Of a DNA stretch of 64,000 nt, positions 17,605 to 26,834 are shown piece after piece. Position numbers and translations under genes: made by a program. Numbering within the stretch: position 1 is the first letter of the stretch; every line of letters starts with the position of its first letter. The notes beneath the pieces are model-generated. The model was given only the letters and a program-made list of their open reading frames with translations. It did not search any database and had not been told where the DNA came from. Source of the stretch: Melghirimyces algeriensis (lineage in GTDB: Bacteria > Bacillota > Bacilli > Thermoactinomycetales > DSM-45169); NCBI RefSeq assembly GCF_900182565.1, contig NZ_FXTI01000002.1, forward strand, positions 1 through 64,000. Reading direction: 5' to 3'.

Positions 17605-18717
17605 GTGAAAGGACATGTACGCAAGCGGGGGAAGAAGTGGTGTTTTGTACTGGATATCGGCAAAGATCCATCGACAGGAAAACGAAAGCAAAAGTGGTTT
17701 AGTGGGTTTCCGACCAAGAAAGAAGCACAGCGGGCTCTGGCGGAGAAAATGGCTGAGATCAACCGGGGCGATTATGTTGAACCATCCAAAATGAATGTGG
17801 GCGACTTCCTGGATGAATGGCTTGTCTCCGAAGTGAAAATGAGCCGTTCCGCCCATACCTTTGATATGTATCAGAACCTGGTCAAGAATCATCTGAAGCC
17901 AGGGCTGGGTTCGGCTTCCCTGGACAAGCTGACACCGTTGCATATCCAACAGTTTATGGGGAAGATTTCTGAGAAAGACCTCTCCATCTCCACCATTAAC
18001 TATATTCTCCGCGTTCTGAAAACCGCTCTTTCATGGGCGGTCACCATGGAGATGATCCCCAAAAATCCCGCCAGCAACATATCGCCCAAATCCGGCCATC
18101 GAACGACGATGAAAACCTGGACGGCGGAACAGGTCAACCGGTTTTTGCAAACGGCCAAAGGAAACCGGTACTATCTTGCCTTTTATTTGGCGCTGACCAC
18201 AGGGATGAGGCAGGGGGAGATACTCGGATTAGAATGGAGCGATATTGATTTTGAATCCGGTTTTATTCGTATCCAGCGGATGCTGGAGGAAAGCAGTCAG
18301 GGGAGTCGCATTGTGGAACGAACCAAATCAGACGCAGGACGTCGTTCCATTGCCCTTTCCGAGTCCGCACTGGAAGTGGTAAAACAGCACCAGAAAGAGC
18401 AAAAACAGGAAATGTTGAAGCGGGGATACCGGTCCGATCAGCTGTTTGTCACCCTGCAAGGAAAACCCCTTTCCTCGCGAAGTTTAAGGTATCATTTTCG
18501 ATCCTGTATCCAAAAAGCTGACGTTCCCCACATCCGCTTTCATGATTTGCGCCATACCCACGCCTCCTTACTTCTTCAACAAGGGGTTCATCCCAAAGTG
18601 GTGCAGGAGCGACTGGGTCATTCTTCCATCTCTATGACCTTGGACACCTACTCGCATGTGATCCCATCAATGCAAAAAGAAGCGGCCCAAACATTGGATG
18701 AGATCATCGGAAAGTAA
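17605..18717 (+). CDS. int: Tyrosine recombinase, phage/ICE integrase family
   Basis: This 370-residue site-specific recombinase has an N-terminal arm-binding domain (about 1-60, MKGHVRKRGKKWCFVLDIGK), a SAM-like core-binding domain (about 65-155) and a catalytic domain (about 170-365). The active-site set is complete: R202 (TTGMRQGE), K241, H313 and R316 (HDLRH), H339 (LGHSS) and Y349 (LDTYSH). It starts with GTG. No excisionase, phage structural genes, tRNA target or att repeats are seen nearby, so it looks like an orphan from a lost element next to the defence island. It is expected to be functional as a protein. Confidence 0.93.
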   Translation: MKGHVRKRGKKWCFVLDIGKDPSTGKRKQKWFSGFPTKKEAQRALAEKMAEINRGDYVEPSKMNVGDFLDEWLVSEVKMSRSAHTFDMYQNLVKNHLKPGLGSASLDKLTPLHIQQFMGKISEKDLSISTINYILRVLKTALSWAVTMEMIPKNPASNISPKSGHRTTMKTWTAEQVNRFLQTAKGNRYYLAFYLALTTGMRQGEILGLEWSDIDFESGFIRIQRMLEESSQGSRIVERTKSDAGRRSIALSESALEVVKQHQKEQKQEMLKRGYRSDQLFVTLQGKPLSSRSLRYHFRSCIQKADVPHIRFHDLRHTHASLLLQQGVHPKVVQERLGHSSISMTLDTYSHVIPSMQKEAAQTLDEIIGK

Positions 18718-18898
18718 AAAATATTTTTTTGTTCATTTTTGTTAGCAAAAGGTTTGCAAATAGAACGACTCATCGCTTATAACCCTTATATATAAAGGGA
18801 TTGAGACTCATTATCCGATATTATATAGTTATAGGAAATTGTGATTGTGTCAATTTGTTGGAATAAATGTAAAATAATATTTTTGATGTATCCCCCCC

Positions 18899-18951
18899 CA
18901 AAAAAAACGCACAGTGAATGATGAAAAAATCCACCATTTGCTGTGCGTTTT
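18899..18951 (-). terminator. Terminator after the EamA transporter
   Basis: AAAACGCACAG (18904-18914) pairs with CTGTGCGTTTT (18941-18951). The minus-strand transcript then runs into a T-run. It sits directly after the stop codon of the transporter gene. Confidence 0.75.
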
Positions 18952-18954
18952 GGA

Positions 18955-19815
18955 TTAAACCGATGATCCGTTTGTATTGTTTTTGACAAACATGTACAGC
19001 AAGGCAGCAAAGATGACGAGATAACCGAACAGACTCCAAACATCCGGCAGTTGCTCAAACAGAACAGCGCTTAACACGGTAGCGAACAGGATATTGGAAT
19101 AAAAGAAAATGGAGATCTCATTGGCCGGCGCGTATTTATAGGCCATCGTGATTCCAAACTGCCCAAGCGTGGCAAAGGTACCGGCTAACAGAAGATACAC
19201 CCATTGTGTAAGCGTCATCGGTTCATAGAAGATAATCGCAAAGGGGAACAAAACCACCGTTGAAAAAAAAGAAAAATAAAAAACGACCGTGTAGTACGCC
19301 TCTTTATTCCCCAACACCCGCAATACGGTATAGGCACCCGCTGCAAATACTGCGCCCAATAGCCCTACCAAATAAGGAACCGTTTCAATAGAAAATTGCG
19401 GTTTAATAATCAACAAGCTGCCAAAAAACGCGATCAAAACAGCAATCACTTGAAAGCGTTGGGCTTTTTCCTTTAAAAACACAGAGGAAAAGAGAATCAA
19501 CAGAAACGGACTCATCTTGTTTAACATTTCTGCATCAGATAAGACCAAGTGATCGATGGAATAAAAGAAGAGCACAATCCCAATGGTGCCCAGCAAGGAA
19601 CGAAGCAAGAGAAATTTCTGGTTCTCTCTTTTCCCAAACAGCCGATCCTTGTGATAGAGAACAAAACCAAATGCAATCACTGCTGTGACGGCATTCCGAA
19701 ACAACGTTTTCTGAATCGTGGGCAAATCCCCAGACAGTTTAACAAAAGCGGACATCACGGCAAAGCCGAATGCCGATAAAATCAACAATAAGATCCCTTT
19801 ATTTCGATTACTCAT
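18955..19815 (-). CDS. EamA/DMT-family transporter
   Basis: This 286-residue inner-membrane protein has ten predicted helices arranged as two repeats of five, the normal EamA layout. The first repeat starts GILLLILSAFGFAVMSAFVK and includes the conserved RNAVTAVIAFG and LVLSDAEMLNKMSPFLLILF segments. The second starts about residue 150. These carriers export amino acids or metabolites; the substrate cannot be read from sequence. It is a single gene ended by its own terminator. The start ATG at 19815 has GGAGGGTC upstream. Confidence 0.88.
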   Translation of the reverse strand: MSNRNKGILLLILSAFGFAVMSAFVKLSGDLPTIQKTLFRNAVTAVIAFGFVLYHKDRLFGKRENQKFLLLRSLLGTIGIVLFFYSIDHLVLSDAEMLNKMSPFLLILFSSVFLKEKAQRFQVIAVLIAFFGSLLIIKPQFSIETVPYLVGLLGAVFAAGAYTVLRVLGNKEAYYTVVFYFSFFSTVVLFPFAIIFYEPMTLTQWVYLLLAGTFATLGQFGITMAYKYAPANEISIFFYSNILFATVLSAVLFEQLPDVWSLFGYLVIFAALLYMFVKNNTNGSSV

Positions 19816-19926
19816 AAGACCCTCCGATATGACACTGATCTTTGCACTCCCCTTATTATAGAGGAGGAATGATCTGGAGCAAACCCATAATAAAAAGCCG
19901 CTTTCCAGAGTCTACCGGTACAGATG

Positions 19927-20364
19927 TCAGGACAGATTGTTTACAAACAGATAGCTGGCTTTGTCATACCCCATTTTTTCTGTATAAAACCGATGAGCCT
20001 CTTTCCGTTTCAAATTGGAGGAAAGAGCAACCCGTTTACAGCCTTGATCAGCAGCCAATCGATGGATAAAGCATAGAAGTTGTTCTCCATAACCCATGGA
20101 CCGACAATCATGTCGTGTAACCAGATCATGTACAAAACAATGTTTACCGTGATATAAATTGAGTCCCAGCGAAAATCCAACCACCGCAACGGCTTCTTGT
20201 TCAACAAAGAAAGCAAATTGCCGGTACCCCTGTCGACTCATTTGGTGTAACAACTCCAGATATTCCTCTTCATCCAAATGGGGTCGCAATTGTTTCATCA
20301 CTGTATACCCCTGTAACCATTCCTGCTTTGTTGTTAACTCTTTGATCCACCCATAACCTGCCAC
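19927..20364 (-). CDS. GNAT-family N-acetyltransferase
   Basis: This 145-residue acetyl-CoA-dependent acyltransferase has the core FFVEQEAVAVVGFSLGLN, then LVTRHDCRSMGYGEQLLCFI, the acetyl-CoA binding loop in a slightly divergent R-x-x-x-x-G form. It ends with the typical NLKRKEAHRFYTEKMGY. I chose GTG 20364 because AAAGGAGG lies seven bases upstream; the open frame runs further to 20400 without a ribosome site. It is divergent from the MocR regulator (about 110 bp between starts), so MocR may control it. The substrate is unknown. Confidence 0.82.
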   Translation of the reverse strand: MAGYGWIKELTTKQEWLQGYTVMKQLRPHLDEEEYLELLHQMSRQGYRQFAFFVEQEAVAVVGFSLGLNLYHGKHCFVHDLVTRHDCRSMGYGEQLLCFIHRLAADQGCKRVALSSNLKRKEAHRFYTEKMGYDKASYLFVNNLS

Positions 20365-20475
20365 GTTAACTCCTCCTTTGTTGAATTCTTCAACCATCAT
20401 AAAACAAGACTGAACCCTGTATAAGGTCCAGTTTTGCTAAAATGAAAGGTATCAGTTGAAGAGGGAGGGGTGATT

Positions 20476-21900
20476 ATGTCGCTGTTAATACCTCATTTGG
20501 ATGAATCGAATCCAACCCCGCTATATATCCAACTCTATCAATATGTGAAACATGAAATCATAAATGGCCGTTTGTCCCCTGGATATAGACTCCCTTCCAA
20601 ACGAAAGTGGAGCCGTCATCTTCAGGTCAGCCTGAATACAGTGGATAACGCCTATCAGCAGTTAATCGCTGAAGGACTGGTGGAAAGCAAACCCCGGAAA
20701 GGACTGTTTGTGGTTTCACTGGAAACGGATTTGCTTTCCTCTGATTTCGAAACTCCCAAGCCTACTCCCACCTGGACCCAACCCGTTTTTTCCCAGCAGA
20801 TCGATATCAATTTTCACCAAGGAAATCCAGATCTGAAACATTTCCCTTTTCAACAATGGCGCAAATACTTTTCACAAGTATGTATGTCAGATGCTTTGAT
20901 TCACCATTATCCGGAGGATCCACAGGGAGAATGGGAGTTACGGGAGGAAATCGCCCATTATCTGTATGCATCCAGAGGTGTCTCTGCTTCTCCTGACCAG
21001 ATCATCCTGGGTGCCGGAACGCTACCATTGATCAGTCTGCTGTGCCGTATCATTGGAACAGAGCATGCCTTCGCGATGGAAGATCCCGGATTTACGCGGG
21101 CACGGGCCACGTTACAAAGCCATGGGGTTTCAGTTCAACCTATCCCATTGGACCAGGAAGGAATCCAATTCACAGCGCTGCAAAAAAGTCGTGCCAAGGC
21201 AGTCTATGTGACTCCCTCCCATCAGTTCCCACTGGGCACCATTATGAGCTTTTCCCGGCGCATGCAACTGTTGAAATGGGCAAGAGACAACCACGCTTTT
21301 ATTGTGGAAGATGATTATGATTCTGAATTCCGCTATCACGGACGACCCATTCCTTCCCTGCAAGGACTGGATCACTGGGAACGGGTGATCTACATCGGTA
21401 CCTTCTCCAAATCGTTGTTGCCGGGAATCCGAATTGGCTACATGGTACTTCCACCCGTATTGCTGGAACGTTATCGAAACCATTTTTCATGGGAAAAACA
21501 AACCGCTTCCCCTCTCCATCAACAAACGCTTCAACGTTTTATGAAAGAGGGAGAGTGGGAACGGCACCTTCACCGGATGCGCACGCTTTACCGAAAAAAG
21601 CACCAGGTGTTAATAAAGGAAATTGAACGCCAATTGGGTGAGGCAGTTCAGATCATTGGTGCCCGAACGGGTTTGCACATTTTGTTGCGTGTCCACCAGC
21701 GATGGGAGGAAACGGAATTGGTGCAACGGTCCCAGAAAGAAGGCGTGGCTGTCTATCCGATATCCGTTTACTACACTTGTCCCGATAAGGCTCTCCCATC
21801 GACGGTGATGCTCGGTTTTGGAGGACTTACTTTGCATCAGATCCGGGAAGGGATTGGACGCCTGGCAAAGGCATGGTTATCATCCACCTCGATTGAGTAG
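20476..21900 (+). CDS. MocR-family (GntR-aminotransferase fusion) regulator
   Basis: This 474-residue regulator has an N-terminal GntR winged helix (about 10-80: PLYIQLYQYVKHEI, then GYRLPSKRKWSRHLQVSLNTVDNAYQQL). A fold-type I aminotransferase-like domain follows (about 110-470), with the PLP lysine in TFSKSLLPGIRIGY and the D in EDDYDSEF. Such proteins bind PLP and control vitamin B6, GABA or transporter genes. The start is ATG 20476, after GAGGGAGGGG. It is divergent from the GNAT gene, which is the likeliest target. Its tail overlaps the converging GrpB-like gene by 74 bases. Confidence 0.9.
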   Translation: MSLLIPHLDESNPTPLYIQLYQYVKHEIINGRLSPGYRLPSKRKWSRHLQVSLNTVDNAYQQLIAEGLVESKPRKGLFVVSLETDLLSSDFETPKPTPTWTQPVFSQQIDINFHQGNPDLKHFPFQQWRKYFSQVCMSDALIHHYPEDPQGEWELREEIAHYLYASRGVSASPDQIILGAGTLPLISLLCRIIGTEHAFAMEDPGFTRARATLQSHGVSVQPIPLDQEGIQFTALQKSRAKAVYVTPSHQFPLGTIMSFSRRMQLLKWARDNHAFIVEDDYDSEFRYHGRPIPSLQGLDHWERVIYIGTFSKSLLPGIRIGYMVLPPVLLERYRNHFSWEKQTASPLHQQTLQRFMKEGEWERHLHRMRTLYRKKHQVLIKEIERQLGEAVQIIGARTGLHILLRVHQRWEETELVQRSQKEGVAVYPISVYYTCPDKALPSTVMLGFGGLTLHQIREGIGRLAKAWLSSTSIE

Positions 21901-22402
21901 CCCACCTTAATGCCTTCTGCTCTACACCTTTAATAAAGGGATCTTTTCCATCCATATAAGCGATGATATCCGTTGGATAATCACGGGCCAGACGCTGTTT
22001 CAACGATCCATACTGGTCTGCGATATCGGGATGGGCACGCAGATAATCGCGAAAAGCCAAATGACGGTGAACGTCCGGGCTTCCCTGCTTAAAAACATGA
22101 ACATGATGGGTTCGATCCTCTCCCCCCTTATAAAAAAAGCGACGCCCTGAAATCCCCCACTCCCCTTTGGGCTCATACCCGTATTCCTGAACTGCATCAT
22201 TACAAGCGTCTACTTCTCCCAGATCCTGAACGACCGGCATCATATCAATGATCGGTTTGGCGGATAATCCCGGTACGGACGTACTGCCAATATGATGAAT
22301 AGCTACCAGATTGTCACCCAGTAAACGGCTCCACCACTCCGCTTCCCGTTCAAACCGCTGCGGCCATTCCGGCTGATAAGGAACAATGGTTACTTTTTGC
22401 AT
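21827..22402 (-). CDS. GrpB-family (UPF0157) nucleotidyltransferase-like protein
   Basis: This 191-residue protein has the GrpB signature IHHIGSTSVPGLSAKPIIDMM, which resembles the GS-x-D core of minimal nucleotidyltransferases. It is followed by HHVHVFKQGSPDVHRHLAFRDYLRAHP. The start ATG 22402 has AAGAGGTG upstream; an in-frame ATG at 22435 is less likely. The last 25 codons overlap the end of the MocR gene on the other strand, and the final residues (MPLPGVQSLPGSDAK) are outside the conserved domain, so an original stop may have been lost. Function is unproven in the family. Confidence 0.85.
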   Translation of the reverse strand: MQKVTIVPYQPEWPQRFEREAEWWSRLLGDNLVAIHHIGSTSVPGLSAKPIIDMMPVVQDLGEVDACNDAVQEYGYEPKGEWGISGRRFFYKGGEDRTHHVHVFKQGSPDVHRHLAFRDYLRAHPDIADQYGSLKQRLARDYPTDIIAYMDGKDPFIKGVEQKALRWATQSRWMITMPLPGVQSLPGSDAK

Positions 22403-22764
22403 TTTGTACACCTCTTTTGAATGATAAAAAGTCATATCATAAAGGCGGCGGAAGAATCCCTCAAACCCAGGAGGTATGGGGATCGGACATTAGGCATAGC
22501 TGTCCCAACATCAACATAAGGACAAGACCTTGTAATGGGTATTCACACATATCCTCATAAAGGTTCTATTTCAAATTGTTGAATTTAATTTCACATTTTA
22601 CAATCTCCTTATCCATATCCATTATTAATTATTATAATTAATCAATTTGAAAATCTGTAAATCAAACTGAGAAAGAGAATGCCGTATACTACGATGTTCG
22701 TTCCGCAGTTGATAGCTGCTCTTTTTTTGGATATACTATCGCCCTGCCTGAAGATAATGAAAAT
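22403..22764. other. AT-rich intergenic stretch, no gene
   Basis: I see no convincing gene here. From 22651 a frame without stops runs into the coding sequence at 22765 and reads NQTEKENAVYYDVRSAVDSC, but it has no usable start codon and begins just after a TGA at 22648. It may be the remains of a longer N-terminus of the next gene. Confidence 0.4.
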
Positions 22765-23148
22765 ATGTTGGTTTTTGTTTACCAACTGTTAAAGTATCTA
22801 CTCAAAGCAGCTTACCGTCGCTTCACAATTTTCAACGCAATTATTGGTTATCACGATAAAGTAACACTGTTGGACAAAAGAATTCAGGGGAAAATAAAAG
22901 AGGAAATGAAACAAAATAGTAGTGCGGAGAAATTCACCCAACAAGTTATTCTCCCATTTCTTGGGCTGATTGATATGAAACTGATGAATATCAAAACGAA
23001 TATTGAAAATGGACAAAATACGAGTTTCTATATCCATATTGCCGGCAATGTGGGAGAACATGCGAATATCGGAGATTTTAGCAGACATTCCACTGAACAC
23101 AGTCATTACCATCTGATTGGTGAAACTGCCAATGACGATGGCTCATGA
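22765..23148 (+). CDS. Hypothetical protein, possibly 5'-truncated
   Basis: This 127-residue protein is of unknown family. It has an N-terminal amphipathic/hydrophobic segment (VYQLLKYLLKAAYRRFTIFNA), a helical middle (KIKEEMKQNSSAEKFTQQ) and a His-rich tail (GEHANIGDFSRHSTEHSHYHL). No ribosome binding site precedes ATG 22765. The frame stays open upstream to 22651 with protein-like sequence but no start codon, which suggests that an original N-terminus has been lost. A good terminator follows, so the 3' end is real. Confidence 0.45.
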   Translation: MLVFVYQLLKYLLKAAYRRFTIFNAIIGYHDKVTLLDKRIQGKIKEEMKQNSSAEKFTQQVILPFLGLIDMKLMNIKTNIENGQNTSFYIHIAGNVGEHANIGDFSRHSTEHSHYHLIGETANDDGS

Positions 23149-23149
23149 T

Positions 23150-23189
23150 AAAAAGAGAGGGAGGCTGAATAGCCTTTCTCTCTTTTTTG
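23150..23189 (+). terminator. Rho-independent terminator
   Basis: AAAAGAGAG-GGAGGCT pairs with AGCCTTTCTCTCTTTT around GAAT, with the T-run continuing. Confidence 0.8.
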
Positions 23190-23267
23190 AAAGCATTCTT
23201 ATATGTATCATTTTATTCTCAGTTCCTTTTCTTGATCCGTTGCTCGAATGGTTAATGTCAGTTTCTA

Positions 23268-23423
23268 GGATGGATCAAAAATGAAAAGACCGGGTGGATT
23301 AAACGCGATGCGGGGCACAGTTTCATGTGTTATGGCTTTTCATCGGGAAAACCAACAAACAATCATGATTTTATTCATCGTGTCAAGCAGGGGTTGAAGA
23401 AGTACCATGGCTTCATTTTTTAG
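23268..23423 (+). pseudogene. Short coding fragment, family unknown
   Basis: A 51-codon stretch reads GWIKNEKTGWIKRDAGHSFM, then CYGFSSGKPTNNHDFIHRVK and QGLKKYHGFIF before a TAG. It looks protein-like and hydrophilic with aromatic positions. It has no start codon or ribosome site and is cut off on the left by a TAA. It is probably the 3' end of a lost gene. Confidence 0.3.
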
Positions 23424-23503
23424 TCATCCTCCTGCATAGAAGCTTCAATATCCTTGGTATCAACTTCATGTATTCAATCAACCAATATATGTTCCTTTTT
23501 CGA

Positions 23504-23530
23504 CGAGACCTTATGGGTCTCGCTTTTTTA
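23504..23530 (+). terminator. Rho-independent terminator
   Basis: CGAGACC pairs with GGTCTCG around TTATG and is followed by CTTTTTTATTTT. No intact gene precedes it, which fits decay of the fragment at 23268. Confidence 0.7.
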
Positions 23531-23616
23531 TTTTGATATTCTTTTAGACTTGCAATTCCATCCATCAGCCCTACCGGATCTTACGCCGATTTGAGTAGGT
23601 ATAATTCAATTTTTAG

Positions 23617-23676
23617 TTGACATTCTTTCCAATATCCACGTACAATTAGCTTAATGTTTTTCCCTAATGCAAAATT
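23617..23676 (+). promoter_or_regulatory. Promoter with MntR-like operator for the metal transporter operon
   Basis: TTGACA (23617-23622) and TACAAT (23641-23646) are 18 bases apart. Just downstream of the expected start lies GTTTTTCCCTAATGCAAAAT (23656-23675). Its complement, TTTTGCATTAGGGAAAA, resembles the Bacillus MntR operator. An operator over the start of the transcript fits repression by Mn(II)-loaded MntR or a related DtxR-family protein. The regulator gene is not in the window. Confidence 0.65.
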
Positions 23677-23779
23677 GATTTATCTATCAAACTTTATGTC
23701 CTTTGAGAAAAAAAGATTGACGGATCTATTTTTTATTCCTTAAGCAAAGAAACAGGGGAGAAAGGATGGAGGGCAACAG

Positions 23780-24718
23780 ATGAAAAGGAACAAGAAATGG
23801 ACATTTATGGTTCTTGGATTCATGATCGCTACAATGCTGATTCTATCTGCCTGTGGAGTTCAGGAAGGTTCTGATATTCCGGAGGATGGTCCGTTTCAGG
23901 TAACTGCCACTACGGGGATGGTGGGTGATGCGGTCAAAAACGTGGGCGGAAAGCGGGTGGAAGTAACCACATTGATGGGACCTGGGGTGGACCCTCATTT
24001 ATATAAAGCCTCCCAAGGGGATATCAAAAAACTGGATGACGCCCACATGATCTTTTATAACGGCATTCATTTGGAAGGCAAAATGACTGAAATTCTCGAC
24101 AAGATCTCCAAAGAAAAGCCGGTCATTGCCGTGGCAGAGAAAATTGATAAAAAAGACCTGATCAAAACCGGCGACAACGAGTACGATCCACACGTCTGGT
24201 TTGACGTGGATCTGTGGATTCAAACAGTCAAACGGGTAGAAACCGAGCTTTCCAACGCTGACCCCAAACATAAGGAAGATTACCAAAAACGGGCGAATGA
24301 CTATATCAAAAAGCTGGAGGAACTGGATCGATACGCTGAAAAGCAAATCAAAAGTATTCCCCAAGAGAGGCGCGTACTGGTCACTGCCCATGACGCTTTC
24401 GGGTACTTTGGAAAAGCTTACGATATTGAAGTGGTCGGCCTGCAGGGAATCAGCACGGCATCCGAATATGGACTTAAGGACGTGCAACGTATCGTGAAAC
24501 TGCTGGTTGACCGCGAAATCAAAGCGGTATTCGTAGAGTCCAGCGTTCCCAAACGCTCCATCCAAGCAGTGGTGAAAGGAACTGAAAAAAAAGGACACAA
24601 GATCTCCATCGGGGGCGAACTCTTTTCCGATGCCATGGGTAAAGAAGGAACAGTCGAAGGTACGTACGTCGGCATGGTTCGCCATAATGTGGATACTATC
24701 GTATCTGCTTTGAAATAG
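23780..24718 (+). CDS. mntA: Metal ABC transporter substrate-binding lipoprotein (TroA/MntA type)
   Basis: This 312-residue cluster A-I binding protein is anchored outside the membrane through C25 in the lipobox LSAC. Likely metal ligands are H73 (DPHLY), H138 (DPHVW), H204 (TAHDAFGYF) and D284 (FSDAMG). The third ligand is His, as in TroA, rather than Glu as in PsaA, which leaves Mn(II) and Zn(II) both possible. The motif GLQGISTASEYGL is also TroA-like. It is the first gene of a four-gene operon behind an MntR-like operator, which favours manganese. Confidence 0.92.
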   Translation: MKRNKKWTFMVLGFMIATMLILSACGVQEGSDIPEDGPFQVTATTGMVGDAVKNVGGKRVEVTTLMGPGVDPHLYKASQGDIKKLDDAHMIFYNGIHLEGKMTEILDKISKEKPVIAVAEKIDKKDLIKTGDNEYDPHVWFDVDLWIQTVKRVETELSNADPKHKEDYQKRANDYIKKLEELDRYAEKQIKSIPQERRVLVTAHDAFGYFGKAYDIEVVGLQGISTASEYGLKDVQRIVKLLVDREIKAVFVESSVPKRSIQAVVKGTEKKGHKISIGGELFSDAMGKEGTVEGTYVGMVRHNVDTIVSALK

Positions 24719-24744
24719 GACAGATAAGAAAGGAGGCATCTACC

Positions 24745-25509
24745 ATGCAAACCAGCAACCGTCCAGTCTCGGTCCGGGATCTATCGGTGGCCTATCACCG
24801 AAAACCTGTACTTCGGGATGTCCAGTTTGATGCACCGGAAGGAAAACTGATCGGAATCGTGGGACCCAATGGTGCTGGAAAGTCCACCTTGATTAAAGCG
24901 ATTATGAATTTACTTCCCCTGACTGGCGGGGAAGTACAAATATACGGCAAGCCATACAAAGAACAACGGGCTCTCGTGGGCTATGTTCCCCAGCGGGAGT
25001 CAGTGGACTGGGATTTTCCCACAAGCGCTTTGGATGTGGTTTTAATGGGTCGTTACGGAAAGTTGGGCTGGTTCCGTAAACCCAAAGCCGCCGACCGGGA
25101 ATACGCCATGGATTGCCTGGATAAAGTGGGCATGGCCGACTTCGCCAAACGGCAGATCAGTCAACTGTCCGGAGGGCAACAGCAACGGGTCTTTCTGGCC
25201 CGTTCCCTTGCTCAGGATGCCCGGATTTACTTTATGGATGAACCTTTCGTCGGTGTGGATGCAGCCACGGAAAAAGCCATCATTCGTATTTTGAACGAAC
25301 TAAAAACACAGAAGAAAACAGTGCTGGTCGTTCATCATGATCTTCAAACCGTACGAGAATACTTTGACTGGCTCTTGATGCTTAACATGCGCCAAATCGC
25401 CTTTGGCCCCACTTCCGAAGTATTTACGACGGACAATCTGCAGAAAACCTACGGCGGACGACTGACCGTATTGCCGGACCTTCCCGAACCGGTCGCCGAG
25501 ACGAGGTGA
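24745..25509 (+). CDS. mntB: Metal ABC transporter ATP-binding protein
   Basis: This 254-residue ABC ATPase has Walker A GPNGAGKST, Q-loop YVPQRESVDWDFP, signature LSGGQQQRVF, Walker B IYFMDEPF and an H-switch in VHHDLQ. The segment VDWDFPTSALDVVLMGRYGK is typical of the Mn/Zn (MntB/ZnuC/TroB) group. It starts 26 bases after the binding-protein gene, with AAAGGAGG upstream. It powers import through the two permeases that follow. Confidence 0.94.
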   Translation: MQTSNRPVSVRDLSVAYHRKPVLRDVQFDAPEGKLIGIVGPNGAGKSTLIKAIMNLLPLTGGEVQIYGKPYKEQRALVGYVPQRESVDWDFPTSALDVVLMGRYGKLGWFRKPKAADREYAMDCLDKVGMADFAKRQISQLSGGQQQRVFLARSLAQDARIYFMDEPFVGVDAATEKAIIRILNELKTQKKTVLVVHHDLQTVREYFDWLLMLNMRQIAFGPTSEVFTTDNLQKTYGGRLTVLPDLPEPVAETR

Positions 25510-25514
25510 TCATC

Positions 25515-26834
25515 ATGAACGTTCTGACACAAATACAGCAATTCTTCTCTGATCCCAACACTCTTTGGGTGTTGTCCGGTACCATTCTGCTGGGAGTATC
25601 CAGCGGTGTCATCGGTTCTTTCGCCTTTTTGCGAAAACGCGGACTGATGGGCGATGTTCTCGCCCACGCCGCTCTTCCTGGTATCTGTCTCGCTTTTATG
25701 CTGACAGGTTCGAAAAATCCTCTCTTCTTCCTGATCGGTGCAACCGTGACCGGGATTCTCGCCTCCATGGCGATCAACACCATCACGCGGTTCTCTCGGA
25801 TCAAAGAGGATACCTCATTAGCACTTGTGCTGTCCGTCTTCTTTGGAGTGGGAATCGTCTTTCTCACCCAAATCCAGCACACCAACTACGGCAACCAGAG
25901 CGGCCTGGATAAATTCCTGTTTGGCCAGTCCGCTTCCCTTGTCGGGGATGATGTCTGGGTAATGGGAGGAGTCGCAATTGCTCTTCTATTATTCTCTCTT
26001 CTGCTGTTCAAGGAATTCAAGCTTCTATGCTTTGATCCCGGCTTCGGTCGGAGCTTAGGTTTCCCTGTTGGCCTGCTGGACTTGATTTTGATGTTGATGC
26101 TGGTTTTGGCGGTTGTCATTGGCCTTCAGGCTGCCGGTGTGGTACTGATGGCTGCTCTGATCATCACCCCGGCGGCAGCCGCCCGTTACTGGACGGAACG
26201 ATTGGATATCATGCTGGTGCTATCCGCCTTCCTCGGCGGCTTATCCGGTGCACTCGGCACCCTGTTCAGTGCAACTACAGCCAATCTGCCCACCGGTCCT
26301 CTGATCGTGGTGGCCGCTACAATGATCTTTCTGATTTCCTTGGTTTTCTCTCCGCGAAGGGGACTGCTCTCCAAAGCAATCCGTCTTGCCGCCACACGAA
26401 AACAGATGGCTAGGGAGCGCGTGTTGCAATTTCTCTATGAGAACCGGGAACAGGGCTATTTCGATCCATTGAATACGGAAATGATTTTATGGAAATATCC
26501 CATGTCCAGACGCAGACTGAAGTCCGCTCTCGCATCCCTAACCAAAGACGGATGGATTCAAGTGGAACAAAAGGGCGGATCCTTCTTCATCCGGGGAACG
26601 GGAGAGGGTTGGGTTCAAGCCTATGAGACCGTTCTGCGCACCCGGATGACCGAAGTATGGATGATGCATGAAAACGAGATTGGGGGGAATATCCGGGAAG
26701 AAGGCTCCACCACCGGAGAGATTCCGCCGGATCTGTTTGAACCTCTATGGAACTTGCTGGTGAAACACGGCCGGGAACCGAAATGGAATCCAAAATCGGA
26801 TAGCATTGCCGGGGAAGGAGGAAACGTTCCATGA
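25515..26834 (+). CDS. mntC: Metal ABC transporter permease with C-terminal winged-helix-like extension
   Basis: This protein of about 439 residues combines an ABC-3 permease domain (about 1-285, eight to nine helices) with a cytoplasmic C-terminal domain (about 290-439). The extension (RERVLQFLYENREQGYFDP, RRRLKSALASLTKDGWIQ) looks like the winged helix of DtxR/MntR-type regulators. B. subtilis MntC and TroC have the same long form. The start ATG 25515 has GAGGTGA upstream; an in-frame GTG at 25506 would overlap the previous gene. It pairs with the following permease to form the channel. Confidence 0.92.
   Translation: MNVLTQIQQFFSDPNTLWVLSGTILLGVSSGVIGSFAFLRKRGLMGDVLAHAALPGICLAFMLTGSKNPLFFLIGATVTGILASMAINTITRFSRIKEDTSLALVLSVFFGVGIVFLTQIQHTNYGNQSGLDKFLFGQSASLVGDDVWVMGGVAIALLLFSLLLFKEFKLLCFDPGFGRSLGFPVGLLDLILMLMLVLAVVIGLQAAGVVLMAALIITPAAAARYWTERLDIMLVLSAFLGGLSGALGTLFSATTANLPTGPLIVVAATMIFLISLVFSPRRGLLSKAIRLAATRKQMARERVLQFLYENREQGYFDPLNTEMILWKYPMSRRRLKSALASLTKDGWIQVEQKGGSFFIRGTGEGWVQAYETVLRTRMTEVWMMHENEIGGNIREEGSTTGEIPPDLFEPLWNLLVKHGREPKWNPKSDSIAGEGGNVP

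Noticed and set aside
23999..24739. 246-codon minus-strand frame opposite the metal-binding lipoprotein gene
   Set aside because: Shadow of a well-supported gene.
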